From an uncultured Lachnospiraceae bacterium (GTDB lineage: Bacteria > Bacillota > Clostridia > Lachnospirales > Lachnospiraceae), in contig CAJTLB010000003.1 in the NCBI GenBank assembly GCA_910577045.1, positions 124,001-188,000 on the forward strand: a DNA stretch of 64,000 bases, written 5' to 3'. A program made the translations under genes and the position numbers. This document shows, one piece after another, positions 9,306 through 18,869 of the stretch. The notes under the pieces were generated by a model. The model saw nothing but the letters and a program-made list of their open reading frames with translations, ran no database searches and was not told the DNA's origin. Position 1 is the stretch's first letter. Each line of letters begins with the position of its first letter.

Positions 9306-11468
9306 ATGAAACAGAAAGTATTAGCATTTGTAACTGTATTTGTACTCCTGTTTGGGTTTCTGGCGTTCCCTTCCATTGCAGCAGAGGGGGAGGTATTGCC
9401 TATAAGTCAGGATGGAAGCTGTATTCTGGCAGAAAATGATTTATTCCAAGTAACAGGGGCAAATCAGTTTGCTGAGATTCAAATAAAAAATAAACAGACA
9501 GGGCAAATAGTAAGTACCAGTGTAACAGATGAAACAGTGGATTATTCTACTATTAATGAACGCTGGAAAAAGAAAATGAGTTCTTTATTTGCATTAAATT
9601 ATACTAATTTAAAAGCGGGCTTCGGTGCAGTAATTACTACAGAATTGACAGGTGCCGATTATACAGCAGAGGCAGTAAAAACAAATAGTGGGGCATTGAT
9701 TCAGTATGATTTTCCAGGTGCAGGCATTAAAATAGGGATCGAAGTTTTGTTGTCAGAAGATGGGGTAAGGTTTCGTGTCCCACAAGAAAGCCTTGAGGAA
9801 TATGGGGAATTTAGTTTAGTAAGTATGGATTTCTTCCCATTTTTTATGAGTGCTTCTGATAAAAGAGATGGATATTTCTTTTATCCAGATGGAAGCGGCG
9901 CCATAATGGAATTTAAGGATAGCTCCCATATTAATGAAAAAACAAAGTATTATAGTGTGTATGGGGATTTGGAAGATTATGAAGGTATCCAAGGATTCTT
10001 TGATGAAGAAAATGCAAAAGTGCTGCTTCCAGTATATGGTTCTTCTATAGATGGGGAGGCTGTATTAGCAATTCTGGAGGAAGGGGAAGAATGTATGAAA
10101 ATTAGTGTCAACCCTTCCAGTAATATGATAGGGGTCAATTATATTTTCCCTCAGTTTGTATTCCGCAGGGGGTTTGATGACCCAAGAGTTACTACAAAGA
10201 GCATGAAAACCTATGATGAGGGTACTACAAAAACCAGTTTTACTGTATACTACCGGTTCTTAGAATCAGGAAAGGCAAGTTACAGTGATATGGCGGTTTC
10301 CTATCGGGATTATCTAATAGGGAAGGGAGAATTAACAAAGAAACAAAATACAGAGCTTCCACTTGCATTAGATTTATTTGTAGGCACCAAGGAAAAAGGT
10401 ATGCTTTTTGATACTATGAAGACAGTAACAACATTTTCACAGGCCCAAGAGATTTTAGAGGAGCTTCAAGCTGGCGGGATTAACCAGATACAAGTAGGAT
10501 TAAAAGGTTGGGCAAAGAAAGGCTATGGCGGAGAACCATCTGGTTTTGATGTATCAGGAAAAGCAGGGGGGACAAAGGGACTTAAAAAGCTGGCAGAATA
10601 TGCGCAGAAGAATGGGATAACACTATATTTGGAATCGGATTTTGTAAATGCTATGGCAGATACAGATGGGTATTCAAAGAGGAATGATGTTGTTTACTTA
10701 GGGAACCAAACAATTCTTACAGACTTGATGAATGAACAATTTTTATTAAGCCCATTAACAGCACAGGCCCATTTTAACCAATTTATAAAGAAAGCAAAAG
10801 GGATCCAATTAAGTGGCCTTAGCCTTGCATGGATGGGCGATGTACTTCCGTATAATTATAATAATAAATCACTGGTTTCTGCAAGCCAAACCAAAGAAAT
10901 ATGGGGCAATATTATGGCAGAAGCTAAGGAAAATTATGGTTCTATTTTAGTTGGCGGGGGCAATGCTTATGTCCTTAAATATGCAGATACTGTAAAAAAT
11001 ATTCCACAGGAAGATATGGGATATTTATTTACCACAAAATCAGTTCCATTTTATCAGATAGTAGTGCATGGCAGTGTAGATTACACCGGGATGCGCGGAA
11101 ATTTATCTAGCAGCCTAGAAAAGTGTAAGCTTATATGGCTGGAGTATGGTTATCTGCCTCATTTTGAATTAAGCTATAAAAGTGCCGAAGAGCTGATGCA
11201 CACAGATTATAATGAATTGTTTACATCAGAGTTTTCAGAATGGAAGGAACGTGTATTTAAGGTATACCAGGAAATGAATGAGGTGTATCAAGTTATTGGG
11301 AACCAGTATATTGTTGCCCATGAACAATTAGGAGAGCAGTTATATTGTACTACTTATGAAAATGGGGCAGCTATATATGTAAACTATGGAAATAATATAG
11401 CAAGTGTCAACGGAATTAGTGTTCCAGCCATGGGGTATTTGGTGGTAAAGGAAGGATCGGTGAAGTAA
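9306..11468 (+). CDS. Secreted DUF5696-type protein, putative glycan-active TIM barrel
   Basis: 720 aa with a signal peptide (residues 1-25, cleaved near SIAA). The N-terminal half (about 30-330) is beta-rich, and the second half (about 345-640) looks like a TIM barrel: QVGLKGWAKKGYGG, GLKKLAEYAQKNGITLYLES and LSLAWMGD are strand-helix alternations typical of glycosidase-like folds. It resembles the DUF5696 family that accompanies carbohydrate ABC systems. Acidic residues after predicted strands (E443-S-D, D515-like) could be catalytic, but no family signature is recognisable, so activity is not assigned. It starts 12 bp after the Yip1 gene behind TAGGGGG, and the next gene begins directly after its stop. 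Confidence 0.72.
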   Translation: MKQKVLAFVTVFVLLFGFLAFPSIAAEGEVLPISQDGSCILAENDLFQVTGANQFAEIQIKNKQTGQIVSTSVTDETVDYSTINERWKKKMSSLFALNYTNLKAGFGAVITTELTGADYTAEAVKTNSGALIQYDFPGAGIKIGIEVLLSEDGVRFRVPQESLEEYGEFSLVSMDFFPFFMSASDKRDGYFFYPDGSGAIMEFKDSSHINEKTKYYSVYGDLEDYEGIQGFFDEENAKVLLPVYGSSIDGEAVLAILEEGEECMKISVNPSSNMIGVNYIFPQFVFRRGFDDPRVTTKSMKTYDEGTTKTSFTVYYRFLESGKASYSDMAVSYRDYLIGKGELTKKQNTELPLALDLFVGTKEKGMLFDTMKTVTTFSQAQEILEELQAGGINQIQVGLKGWAKKGYGGEPSGFDVSGKAGGTKGLKKLAEYAQKNGITLYLESDFVNAMADTDGYSKRNDVVYLGNQTILTDLMNEQFLLSPLTAQAHFNQFIKKAKGIQLSGLSLAWMGDVLPYNYNNKSLVSASQTKEIWGNIMAEAKENYGSILVGGGNAYVLKYADTVKNIPQEDMGYLFTTKSVPFYQIVVHGSVDYTGMRGNLSSSLEKCKLIWLEYGYLPHFELSYKSAEELMHTDYNELFTSEFSEWKERVFKVYQEMNEVYQVIGNQYIVAHEQLGEQLYCTTYENGAAIYVNYGNNIASVNGISVPAMGYLVVKEGSVK

Positions 11469-12347
11469 ATGAAGGGCGAAGATAAGAAATGGAAATTGAC
11501 AATGGGACAGAGAAAGAATCTGGAAGCCTTTATGTTTATTAGCCCATGGCTAATTGGAGCTGTACTATTTTTCTTGGGGCCTGTATTTGTTTCTATTAAG
11601 CTTAGTTTTAGTGAAATCGTGAAGATTAAAGGCTTTGTAATGGAATGGGTAGGCCTAGAAAATTATAAATATATTTTCTTATGGGATATTAATTTTGTAC
11701 CTATGTTTTTACAAGTTATTTTAGATACTATTATTAATACGCCTATTACATTAGTGTTTTCACTGGTTATTGCTATTTTAATTAACCGTAAAGTAGTAGG
11801 AAGGAGCTTTTTTAGGACTGCTTTCTTTATCCCGGTTTTGCTGGGCAGCGGTTATGTTATGGAGCAGCTTTTAGGCATTAAGGATAATTCTGTAGGCGTT
11901 GGCATTGTAGTGCCGGGAAGCGTAGTAAGTATTTTGGGCCCAGTATTTACCCCAATTGTACAGAGCTTCTTGGATAGGATTACAATAATCCTTTGGAAGT
12001 CTGGTGTGCAGATTATCCTGTTCTTAGCTGGGTTACAGGGAATTTCTGGTTCTTTATATGAGGCCGCCAAATGTGATGGCGCAACAGAATGGGAAATGTT
12101 CTGGAAAATTACATTGCCTATGATTTCACCAGTTATTTTGTTAAATTTTATTTATACAATTGTGGCATTCTTTACAGATTCTAACAATGCCATTGTAGAT
12201 TATATTATCGACCAGAGCTTTAAGAATACTCAGTTTGCAAGAGGTGCAGCAATGGGCTGGATTTACTTTGCCTTTACGTTTGTTGTTTGTATGTTAGTAT
12301 TTGCAGTAATGCGGAAACGGGTATTTAATATGGGAGAAAGGAGCTAG
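11469..12347 (+). CDS. Carbohydrate ABC transporter permease (LplB/MalF type), second transport unit
   Basis: 292 aa, about six membrane segments, the first at residues 19-41 (FMFISPWLIGAVLFFLGPVF). The EAA loop is YEAAKCDGATEWEMFWKITL followed by PMISPV. ATG at 11469 abuts the stop of the preceding gene, with GGAAGG inside that gene as ribosome site. Together with the next permease and the following lipoprotein it makes a second complete import unit in the same operon. Its spacing suggests co-expression with the CBM-linked unit rather than independent regulation. Confidence 0.9.
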   Translation: MKGEDKKWKLTMGQRKNLEAFMFISPWLIGAVLFFLGPVFVSIKLSFSEIVKIKGFVMEWVGLENYKYIFLWDINFVPMFLQVILDTIINTPITLVFSLVIAILINRKVVGRSFFRTAFFIPVLLGSGYVMEQLLGIKDNSVGVGIVVPGSVVSILGPVFTPIVQSFLDRITIILWKSGVQIILFLAGLQGISGSLYEAAKCDGATEWEMFWKITLPMISPVILLNFIYTIVAFFTDSNNAIVDYIIDQSFKNTQFARGAAMGWIYFAFTFVVCMLVFAVMRKRVFNMGERS

Positions 12348-12349
12348 AT

Positions 12350-13330
12350 ATGGCAGCCAATGGAAAAGTAAAGTTCGATACAAGTAAGATTTTTGTAGGG
12401 ACAAAGGAACAAAACCAGATGCTGTTTTCTGGCATAAGGGGAATAAGGCGGATTATTTTCCGGGCAATGTATTATTTATTATTATTTGATTTAGCCTTTG
12501 TCTTTTTATATCCGTTTATTACAATGATTGTAGATTCTCTTAAAACTGATGCAGACCTAGTGAATATTACGGTAAAATGGCTGCCAAGTGAATTAGAATT
12601 TAGCAATTATGTAGTGGCATATAAGCAATTAAATTACCTAAATTACATAAAGAATTCAGCAATTGTTGCAATTGTTGCTACAATTGGGCATGTGTTAAGC
12701 TGTGCTTTTGTGGGGTATGGTTTTGCCAGATACCGTTTCCCCGGAAAAAGTGTTTTATTTGGCGGGGTTATCTTATCAATGATAGTGCCGGTGCAAGTAT
12801 TGATATTCCCGCTTTATATGCAGTATTCCCAGTGGAATTGGCTAGATAGTTATTTACCACTTTTAGTGCCTACTTTCTTTGGGTTTGGGCTGAATGGTGC
12901 GTTTTTTGTATTCTTATTCCGCCAGTTTTTTGTAGGCCTTCCTTATGAGATGGAAGAGGCAGCTAAGATTGATGGATGTGGGCCATTAAGGACTTTTTTT
13001 GGAATTATGATGCCAATGGCAAAATCTTCTATGTTAGTATGTTTAGTATTATCCATGGTATGGCATTGGAATGATTATTTTGAGCCTAATATTTATTTAA
13101 GGACTAATACAAAGTTTATGCTGCCAAGCCGGCTTCCAGCATTATACGCATTATTAAATGCGGAAAATTTTGATTTTAATTCAACTAGTGAATTAACAGA
13201 AATTATTTTTAACCAGGCAATGTTAATGGCAGCAACATTTTTAACAATATTACCAATTTTAATTATTTACTCTTTCTTGCAGAAGAAATTTATGGAAGGC
13301 GTAGAGCGTTCCGGTTTAACAGGTATGTAA
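12350..13330 (+). CDS. Carbohydrate ABC transporter permease (LplC/MalG type)
   Basis: 326 aa with a long cytosolic N-terminus of about 35 residues (contains GTKEQNQMLFSGIRGIRR) and about six membrane segments. The EAA loop is EEAAKIDGCGPLRTFFGIMM with PMAKSS after it. It begins two bases after the previous gene with AAAGGAG as ribosome site, so the two permeases are translationally linked. A hairpin follows the gene before the lipoprotein gene. The family imports mono- or oligosaccharides; the substrate cannot be read from the permease. Confidence 0.9.
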   Translation: MAANGKVKFDTSKIFVGTKEQNQMLFSGIRGIRRIIFRAMYYLLLFDLAFVFLYPFITMIVDSLKTDADLVNITVKWLPSELEFSNYVVAYKQLNYLNYIKNSAIVAIVATIGHVLSCAFVGYGFARYRFPGKSVLFGGVILSMIVPVQVLIFPLYMQYSQWNWLDSYLPLLVPTFFGFGLNGAFFVFLFRQFFVGLPYEMEEAAKIDGCGPLRTFFGIMMPMAKSSMLVCLVLSMVWHWNDYFEPNIYLRTNTKFMLPSRLPALYALLNAENFDFNSTSELTEIIFNQAMLMAATFLTILPILIIYSFLQKKFMEGVERSGLTGM

Positions 13331-13354
13331 GGAAACTGGCATTTTGCCAGTTCC
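13329..13354 (+). other. Intercistronic stem-loop
   Basis: A 12-bp stem with one mismatch (AAGGAAACTGGC against GCCAGTTCCCTT) and a small loop, with no T-run. It lies directly after the permease stop and before the lipoprotein gene, the usual position of a stabilising hairpin that raises binding-protein levels over permease levels. It is not a convincing terminator. Confidence 0.5.
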
Positions 13355-13405
13355 CTTCAGAGGGTTTCATAAGCCTATAAAATTAAATGAATGGGAGGAA
13401 GAAAA

Positions 13406-15112
13406 ATGACAAAGAAAAGCTTTAGAAAGCGCATGGGTGCATTGGTTATGGCAATGATCTTAGTCTGCAATGCAGCAGCGTGTGGCGGACAGGGAGGAAG
13501 TAACCCAACCACACCAGCACCTACCACAACTAGTAGTTCTAATTCACAGACACAGACAACTCCAGCTCCAGAAACAAATAAGGCAGATGAGCCATCTTGG
13601 CCAAAGGGGACTAAGATTGAGTGGTTTTTAAGAGGTGGTACAGCAGAGTATAATAACCATCGTTTCCATGAGCTAAAGGCAATTGAAATTATTGAAGAAA
13701 AACTTGGCGTTGATATTGAGTTTATTGTAGCAAATGGTGCAAATGAAGATATTGATAACCAATATTTGCTTATGATTTCTAGCGGAAATCTGCCAGATGT
13801 TATCCAATACCTTCACAATGAGGCATATAAAGGAGGAATCCCACAGTTATATGCAGAAGATGTCTGTATGGAACTAAATGATTTAATTGAAAATAATATG
13901 CCAAACTTAAAGAGGATTTTTGAGGAAAATCCTATTGTAGCAAAGGATATGAAGACAAATGATGGGAAATATCTGTATTTCCAGAAGATTAATCCAATGG
14001 TAAGCGAGTATGATATTGTAGATGCTGCTTACCAAGGTGTGGTAATGAGAAAAGACTGGCTGGATAATGTAGGCTTAGACACACCTACTACCATTGATGA
14101 GTGGTATAAGGTTTTAACTGCATTTAAGACAATGGACCCTAATGGGAATGGATTGAATGATGAAATTCCATTTGATTGTGGCGGCGCTGCTATTAACCTG
14201 CTTTGGGGAGCATATAAGATTGTAAATGGCCCATGTGTAAACCCAGATACAGGAGTAGTGCAATATGGTGCAGCAACAGAAAATTATAAGTCCTTCTTAG
14301 AAGAAATGAATAAATGGCACAGTGAAGGATTACTTGGAAACTGTTTTGATGAAACCGGTGGATGGGCAAAGTCTAAATTGACAGATGAAGATATTGTTGC
14401 AGATATCGCGGGCGCTTGGAAAGGTTCTGCAAATAACTGGGAAAAATTCCTTCCAGAAATCCAAAAGAGAAACCCTAATGCAGCATTAGTTGCAGTCCCA
14501 TATCCAAAGGCTGATGATGGAAATGTGTATACTATGAATACAAAATATTCTTACGTCCAAAGAGAAACTGTATTAGTATCTAAGGATTGTGAATATCCAG
14601 AAGCAGTAGCTGCTGTTATTGATTATATGTATAGTGATGAAGGTTCTGAGTTAATGACATGGGGCGTAGAAGGAGAGACATTCCAAAAAGATGCAAATGG
14701 AGTTAGGACTTTAACAGAGTATGGTGCAGAAAAGGTGGACTATTATGATGGGAATATGCCAAGAGTAAGTTTATATGCACCAGCTAGTACCGCATTCCCT
14801 CGTTTTGGAATGAATGATTTTTATGCAACTACACGTTCTGAGAATTATTTAGCTTCTTGTAAAGTATGGGGTGATGTAAAGCTTGACTGCTTATATCCAA
14901 CAGGTATTACATTATCTCCAGAGGAACAAGAGAAGGCTACAGGGACAACATCTGATTTACGTGACTATATTGGGGATATGCAGTGGAAATTTATTACAGG
15001 CCAAGAACCATTGTCAAACTTTGATACATATATGGATACTTTAGATCGTATGGGAATTAAAGATATGGTACAAGTATACCAGGATGCATATGACGCATAT
15101 CAGAAGAGATAA
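13406..15112 (+). CDS. LplA-type ABC solute-binding lipoprotein
   Basis: 568 aa from ATG at 13406. An upstream ATG at 13391 overlaps the ribosome site GGGAGG and is not used. The signal peptide ends at a lipobox (NAAAC-GGQGG), followed by a Ser/Thr/Pro/Gln-rich linker, so the protein is lipid-anchored outside the membrane. The binding domain contains SSGNLPDVI and the DPNGNGLNDEIPF loop that marks the LplA/YtcQ subgroup, whose members serve oligosaccharide, often pectin-derived, uptake. It is the likely receptor for the two permeases upstream. About 550 aa is usual for this subgroup, so it appears full length. Confidence 0.88.
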   Translation: MTKKSFRKRMGALVMAMILVCNAAACGGQGGSNPTTPAPTTTSSSNSQTQTTPAPETNKADEPSWPKGTKIEWFLRGGTAEYNNHRFHELKAIEIIEEKLGVDIEFIVANGANEDIDNQYLLMISSGNLPDVIQYLHNEAYKGGIPQLYAEDVCMELNDLIENNMPNLKRIFEENPIVAKDMKTNDGKYLYFQKINPMVSEYDIVDAAYQGVVMRKDWLDNVGLDTPTTIDEWYKVLTAFKTMDPNGNGLNDEIPFDCGGAAINLLWGAYKIVNGPCVNPDTGVVQYGAATENYKSFLEEMNKWHSEGLLGNCFDETGGWAKSKLTDEDIVADIAGAWKGSANNWEKFLPEIQKRNPNAALVAVPYPKADDGNVYTMNTKYSYVQRETVLVSKDCEYPEAVAAVIDYMYSDEGSELMTWGVEGETFQKDANGVRTLTEYGAEKVDYYDGNMPRVSLYAPASTAFPRFGMNDFYATTRSENYLASCKVWGDVKLDCLYPTGITLSPEEQEKATGTTSDLRDYIGDMQWKFITGQEPLSNFDTYMDTLDRMGIKDMVQVYQDAYDAYQKR

Positions 15113-15133
15113 GATCCAAGGCTAAAACAGGGC

Positions 15134-15163
15134 TTGAAGCTAAAAACGATTTTATGGTATACT
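15134..15163 (+). promoter_or_regulatory. Possible promoter of the second lipoprotein gene
   Basis: TTGAAG (15134-15139), 18-bp spacer, TATACT (15158-15163) with TG two bases upstream. It lies in a 280-bp gap between the two binding-protein genes and would allow separate expression of the second one. Confidence 0.4.
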
Positions 15164-15274
15164 CTTTACTACAAGATATTTTTGTCTTAATGAGTAAGAA
15201 GGTTTTATTCTAAAAGGTTAAAAAGAAACAATAAGGTTATAAATAGGTAGTAAAGTAGTATGCAATAACTTAGA

Positions 15275-15320
15275 AAGAAACGCTGGGAAAAGGGTTGGCC
15301 ATCAGCGTTTCTTCTCTCTT
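15275..15320 (+). terminator. Terminator-like hairpin between the binding-protein genes
   Basis: An 11-bp perfect stem AAGAAACGCTG/CAGCGTTTCTT with a 17-nt loop, followed by the pyrimidine stretch CTCTCTT rather than a clean T-run. It could end the operon or attenuate read-through from the promoter at 15134 into the second lipoprotein gene. Confidence 0.45.
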
Positions 15321-15394
15321 AATGGTTGGATATGGACATAGATAATTATGTGTTTATACAGCTTTTCTTTATAGAAATAGAGGAAGAGGTGCTA

Positions 15395-16960
15395 GTGTTG
15401 TCAAAGAAAATAATAGCTAGTTTTTGTATGTTTTTAGTGGCCTTGTCTATTGGTAGCTGCGGAAAAAATGAAAAAATAGATGATACAACAGAAAAAAACC
15501 AAGAACCAGTGGTATTAACATGGTATATACGTGGGGATCAAGATCGCTTAAACCAGATGGAATGTTTCTTAGAGCTGGAACGTAGGCTTTCCGTTGATAT
15601 TGAATTTATTGCCCCTGCTGCAAATAGCGATGATGCTTATAAGTTAATGTTAGCATCTGGGAACCTGCCAGATATTATTATGTGGAAACATAATGATTAT
15701 CCATGTGGCGGCGAAGTAGGAAGGCTGTATGCAGATCAGATAGCAATAGATTTAACAGAGTATATAGAAAAATATGCCCCTAATTTATCCCAGATTTATC
15801 AAGAACGGCCAGAGATAAAAAATGAAGTTATGACTTTGGATAATAAATTAATTTACTTTCCAAGTATAAATCCCATGCAGACAACAGAGGAACGGATAAG
15901 GAAGTCAAATTCAGGGTTGGTTATCCGCAATGATTGGCTGGAAAAGGTTTCTATGGAAATGCCTATTACAATCCAAGATTGGTATGAGGTGCTTACGGCA
16001 TTTAAGGAAAAGGATCCAAACAGGAATGGGCTGCCAGATGAGATTCCATTTGAAGGGGGAGGGATTGATAGTTTCCTTCCTGCATATGGCATACTAGGAG
16101 GTATTTGCCTAAAAGGGGATAAAGTGGTTTATGGCCCAATGGAATTAGAATATAAGCAGTTTTTAGAAGAAATGAATCTTTGGTACCAGGAAGGGTTAAT
16201 TGGCAAGAGTAGTTTGGTTTCTTATGATAAGTGGACAGATGAGAATGTTATGGGGAATCTTATAGGTGCGTTTAAGGGTTTAGATAATGCGTGGACAAAA
16301 TATTTGCCAGGGCTTTTGGAAAGGGTAGAGGATGCTTCTTTTGCTGCTGCCCCATGGCCAGAAAATGAAAATGGAAAAAAATATACTAACCGGGTAGAAA
16401 TGGGGACGTATATTATGCAGGATTTAACAATTATTACTTCTCAGTGCAAAAACCCAGAAGCAGCAGTAAAAGTAATTGATTATATGTATGGAGAGGAAGG
16501 GAAGCTGCTGCTTAATTATGGGATAGAGCATAAAACCTATGAATTAGTGGAAGGGAAGCCTATATTAACAGAGTATGCAATGGAGAAAAACAAGGAGGGC
16601 AGGCTGAATTTATACGAGTATGCTATGCCATATGTAAGTTTTCCAAAGTATGGGGGATTTGAAGCATCATTACAGGCTTATTTGCCAGCACAAGTGGAAG
16701 CAAGCCGGATATGGGCAGATTGCGATACAGCATTGATTTACCCGCCTGCGATAGCTATGCCAGTAGAAGATACGGTGCTAGTGACAGCTTATATGTCAGA
16801 GATTGACGCTTATATGATAGAGATGCAGATAAAGTTTATTTCGGGGGAAGAGCCTCTTTCTAATTTTGATATATATAAAAATACTCTTGTAAAAAAAGGA
16901 GTAGAAGAGGTAATTGCAGCCTATCAAAAAAATTATAATATTTATATAAACCGGGATTAA
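15395..16960 (+). CDS. Second LplA-type ABC solute-binding lipoprotein, paralog of the preceding one
   Basis: About 521 aa. The frame opens at 15326, but AGGAAGAGG at 15381-15389 points to GTG 15395 (or TTG 15398) as start, which gives a normal lipoprotein signal ending in IGSC-GKN. The mature part aligns along its length with the preceding lipoprotein: WYIRGDQDR against WFLRGGTAE, SGNLPDII, DPNRNGLPDEIPFEG, and the C-terminal FISGEEPLSNFDIYKNTL. This shows a tandem duplication followed by divergence. It lacks the long Ser/Thr linker. No permease follows, so it probably shares those upstream and widens substrate range. Its own promoter and the hairpin before it suggest separate control. Confidence 0.85.
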   Translation: MLSKKIIASFCMFLVALSIGSCGKNEKIDDTTEKNQEPVVLTWYIRGDQDRLNQMECFLELERRLSVDIEFIAPAANSDDAYKLMLASGNLPDIIMWKHNDYPCGGEVGRLYADQIAIDLTEYIEKYAPNLSQIYQERPEIKNEVMTLDNKLIYFPSINPMQTTEERIRKSNSGLVIRNDWLEKVSMEMPITIQDWYEVLTAFKEKDPNRNGLPDEIPFEGGGIDSFLPAYGILGGICLKGDKVVYGPMELEYKQFLEEMNLWYQEGLIGKSSLVSYDKWTDENVMGNLIGAFKGLDNAWTKYLPGLLERVEDASFAAAPWPENENGKKYTNRVEMGTYIMQDLTIITSQCKNPEAAVKVIDYMYGEEGKLLLNYGIEHKTYELVEGKPILTEYAMEKNKEGRLNLYEYAMPYVSFPKYGGFEASLQAYLPAQVEASRIWADCDTALIYPPAIAMPVEDTVLVTAYMSEIDAYMIEMQIKFISGEEPLSNFDIYKNTLVKKGVEEVIAAYQKNYNIYINRD

Positions 16961-16980
16961 AGAGTTATGTTGTGATAAAA

Positions 16981-17014
16981 ACAGGCAGAGAAATGGGGGA
17001 TATTTCTCTGCCTG
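16981..17014. terminator. Perfect 14-bp hairpin, possible terminator
   Basis: ACAGGCAGAGAAAT pairs perfectly with ATTTCTCTGCCTGT around a 6-nt loop. On the plus strand there is no T-run after it; on the minus strand it is followed by TTTTT. It lies 20 bp after the second lipoprotein gene and before the two-component genes, so it probably limits read-through. Confidence 0.6.
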
Positions 17015-17080
17015 TAAACGTTATAAATCCATACAAAATTCATATAGCTATGTTATACTCAAATAAAAAGGGGTGTTGCT

Positions 17081-17746
17081 ATGAACCGGGTTTTAGTGGT
17101 AGAAGATGAACCTGAAATACAGGAACTTTTAGCTGCCTATTTACGTAGTGAAGGTTATATGGTTACTATTGCAGGAGATGGTGTTTCTGCTTTGGACAAG
17201 TTCCATTCTATTCCTTGTAATCTAGTTTTACTGGATATTATGTTGCCCAAAATAGATGGGTTTGGTGTATGTAAGCTTATTCGGCAGGAATCTGATGTGC
17301 CTATTATTATGCTGACAGCACTTGACAGTGAAATAGAGCAGCTACGGGGGTTTAAACTTAAAATAGATGATTATGTGACGAAGCCATTTTCCATTCCTAT
17401 ACTTCTCCAAAAAATTGCGGCCGTATTGCGCCGTAGTAGTTATACAGTAGAATCTGATATGATCCAATGCCAAAATATTGTCTTAAATACTGCGTCAAGG
17501 GAATGTTATGTAGCTGGTTTGAAAATTGATTTAACTAAGCGGGAATTTGATCTGCTTTTTGAACTAGCTAAGGCTCCGGGAAGGGTTTTAACACGTGAAA
17601 TACTTCTTAACCGTGTATGGGGATATGACTTTTTTGGCGATTGCCGTATTGTAGATAGCCATATTAAGAATCTAAGAAAAAAAATACCTGAGTATTTAAT
17701 TGAAACTATTCGAGGGGTGGGATACCGTGTTCCGAAATCAAATTAA
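17081..17746 (+). CDS. OmpR/PhoB-family response regulator
   Basis: 221 aa. The receiver domain (1-115) has the acidic pair E8-D9, the phospho-acceptor D52 (LVLLDIMLPKIDG), T79 and K101 (DDYVTKPF). The usual 'GADDY' reads KIDDY here, a mild departure. The C-terminal winged helix (about 125-220) contains LTKREFDLLFELAKAPGRVL and the final IRGVGYRVPKSN. ATG at 17081 follows GGGGTGTT. It is co-transcribed with the overlapping histidine kinase gene and lies before an ABC exporter operon, so it most likely controls those exporter genes, as in bacteriocin- or antibiotic-sensing modules. An extended -10 (TGTTATACT, 17051-17059) is a likely promoter element. Confidence 0.93.
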   Translation: MNRVLVVEDEPEIQELLAAYLRSEGYMVTIAGDGVSALDKFHSIPCNLVLLDIMLPKIDGFGVCKLIRQESDVPIIMLTALDSEIEQLRGFKLKIDDYVTKPFSIPILLQKIAAVLRRSSYTVESDMIQCQNIVLNTASRECYVAGLKIDLTKREFDLLFELAKAPGRVLTREILLNRVWGYDFFGDCRIVDSHIKNLRKKIPEYLIETIRGVGYRVPKSN

Positions 17747-18809
17747 AATCCAAATCTTTGTTGTTACAAGCCTGATTTTACTGATTTCCAGCGCTATAAC
17801 CTATTTAATTATCGCTTATGCTACTCCTGTTAGTTATAGCACGATTGTTACTAGCCGTTTTGAAGTATCAGAAGAACAGCAGGAAATTTCAGTAATAACA
17901 GATATGGATCATTTCCAATTAATTATAACTTCTTATCAGGAATTGGTGGTTGCAGCTTTAGTAGATGTACTTCCTATACTAATTTTATTGATGCTGGTAT
18001 TTTCCTTTTTTTGCGCGTTGTTTTATTCCCGTTATATTACCCATTTGTCTACTACATTATCGGATCTACAGACGGCACATAATGCACTTAAGCAGGATAT
18101 TGAACGGGAACGGAAACTAGAAGAGCAGAGGACAGCTTTTTTTTCTGCTGTTTCCCATGAATTAAAGACACCTGTCACTATTCTAAAAGGACAATTAAAT
18201 GGTATGCTAGATGGGGTTGGGGTTTATCAAAACCGGGATAAATATCTTTCTAAGTCGCTTCGGGTTACTTGCCGGATAGAAAATCTGGTTCAGGAAATCC
18301 TAACTGTTTCACGTATGGAAAGCAGGCGGATGGAACCACAGCTTCAATTAATTGATCTTACTAGGCTTATTAGGCAACAGGTAGAAGAGATAGATGATAT
18401 ACTTGTGTATAAAGAAATTCAGGTATCTTTTTTTATGCCAGATTCTGTTTTTATTACTGCTGATTTAGCATTGATGCAGAAAGTCTTTAATAACCTGTTG
18501 TCCAATGCCGTTTTTTATTCACCAGAAAAAGCAGGGCTGTCTCTTTCTATTGTACAGGAAGCACAATATGTGGAATTTCAGGTGGAAAACAGCGGGTCTT
18601 ATATCCCAGAAGAAGCTTTGCCCCATGTATTTGAAGCATTTTACCGTGTTGACCAATCCCGTAGCCGGGATACTGGAGGAAGTGGGCTGGGATTATATAT
18701 TGTCCAGATGATACTAAAGTTACACAAAGCATGGTTTTGTATAGAAAATACAGATACTGGCGTACGTTTTACTATCCGTTTTCCTAAAGAGCTATCCTTG
18801 CCAATATAA
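17727..18809 (+). CDS. Sensor histidine kinase
   Basis: 360 aa from GTG at 17727, chosen because GAGGGG lies 8 bp upstream; it overlaps the response-regulator gene by 20 bp. Two membrane segments (about residues 7-31 and 75-101) enclose a short extracellular loop of about 40 residues. The dimerisation/phosphotransfer helix carries H144 (FSAVSHELKTPVTILKG), then the N-box (NLLSNAVFYSPE) and G-boxes (GGSGLGLYIVQ) of the ATP-binding domain. The small sensor loop is like those of intramembrane-sensing kinases that work with ABC exporters, which fits the exporter genes 100 bp downstream. Confidence 0.92.
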   Translation: MFRNQIKIQIFVVTSLILLISSAITYLIIAYATPVSYSTIVTSRFEVSEEQQEISVITDMDHFQLIITSYQELVVAALVDVLPILILLMLVFSFFCALFYSRYITHLSTTLSDLQTAHNALKQDIERERKLEEQRTAFFSAVSHELKTPVTILKGQLNGMLDGVGVYQNRDKYLSKSLRVTCRIENLVQEILTVSRMESRRMEPQLQLIDLTRLIRQQVEEIDDILVYKEIQVSFFMPDSVFITADLALMQKVFNNLLSNAVFYSPEKAGLSLSIVQEAQYVEFQVENSGSYIPEEALPHVFEAFYRVDQSRSRDTGGSGLGLYIVQMILKLHKAWFCIENTDTGVRFTIRFPKELSLPI

Positions 18810-18869
18810 GTTTTTTATTTCCACACAAATCACATAATTTCTCCAAAGCTTTTTCAAAATTCCGTGTTA

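Noticed and set aside
16981..17014. A riboswitch before the response regulator gene.
   Set aside because: Only one simple perfect hairpin is present, with no conserved aptamer-like features; it is better explained as a terminator.
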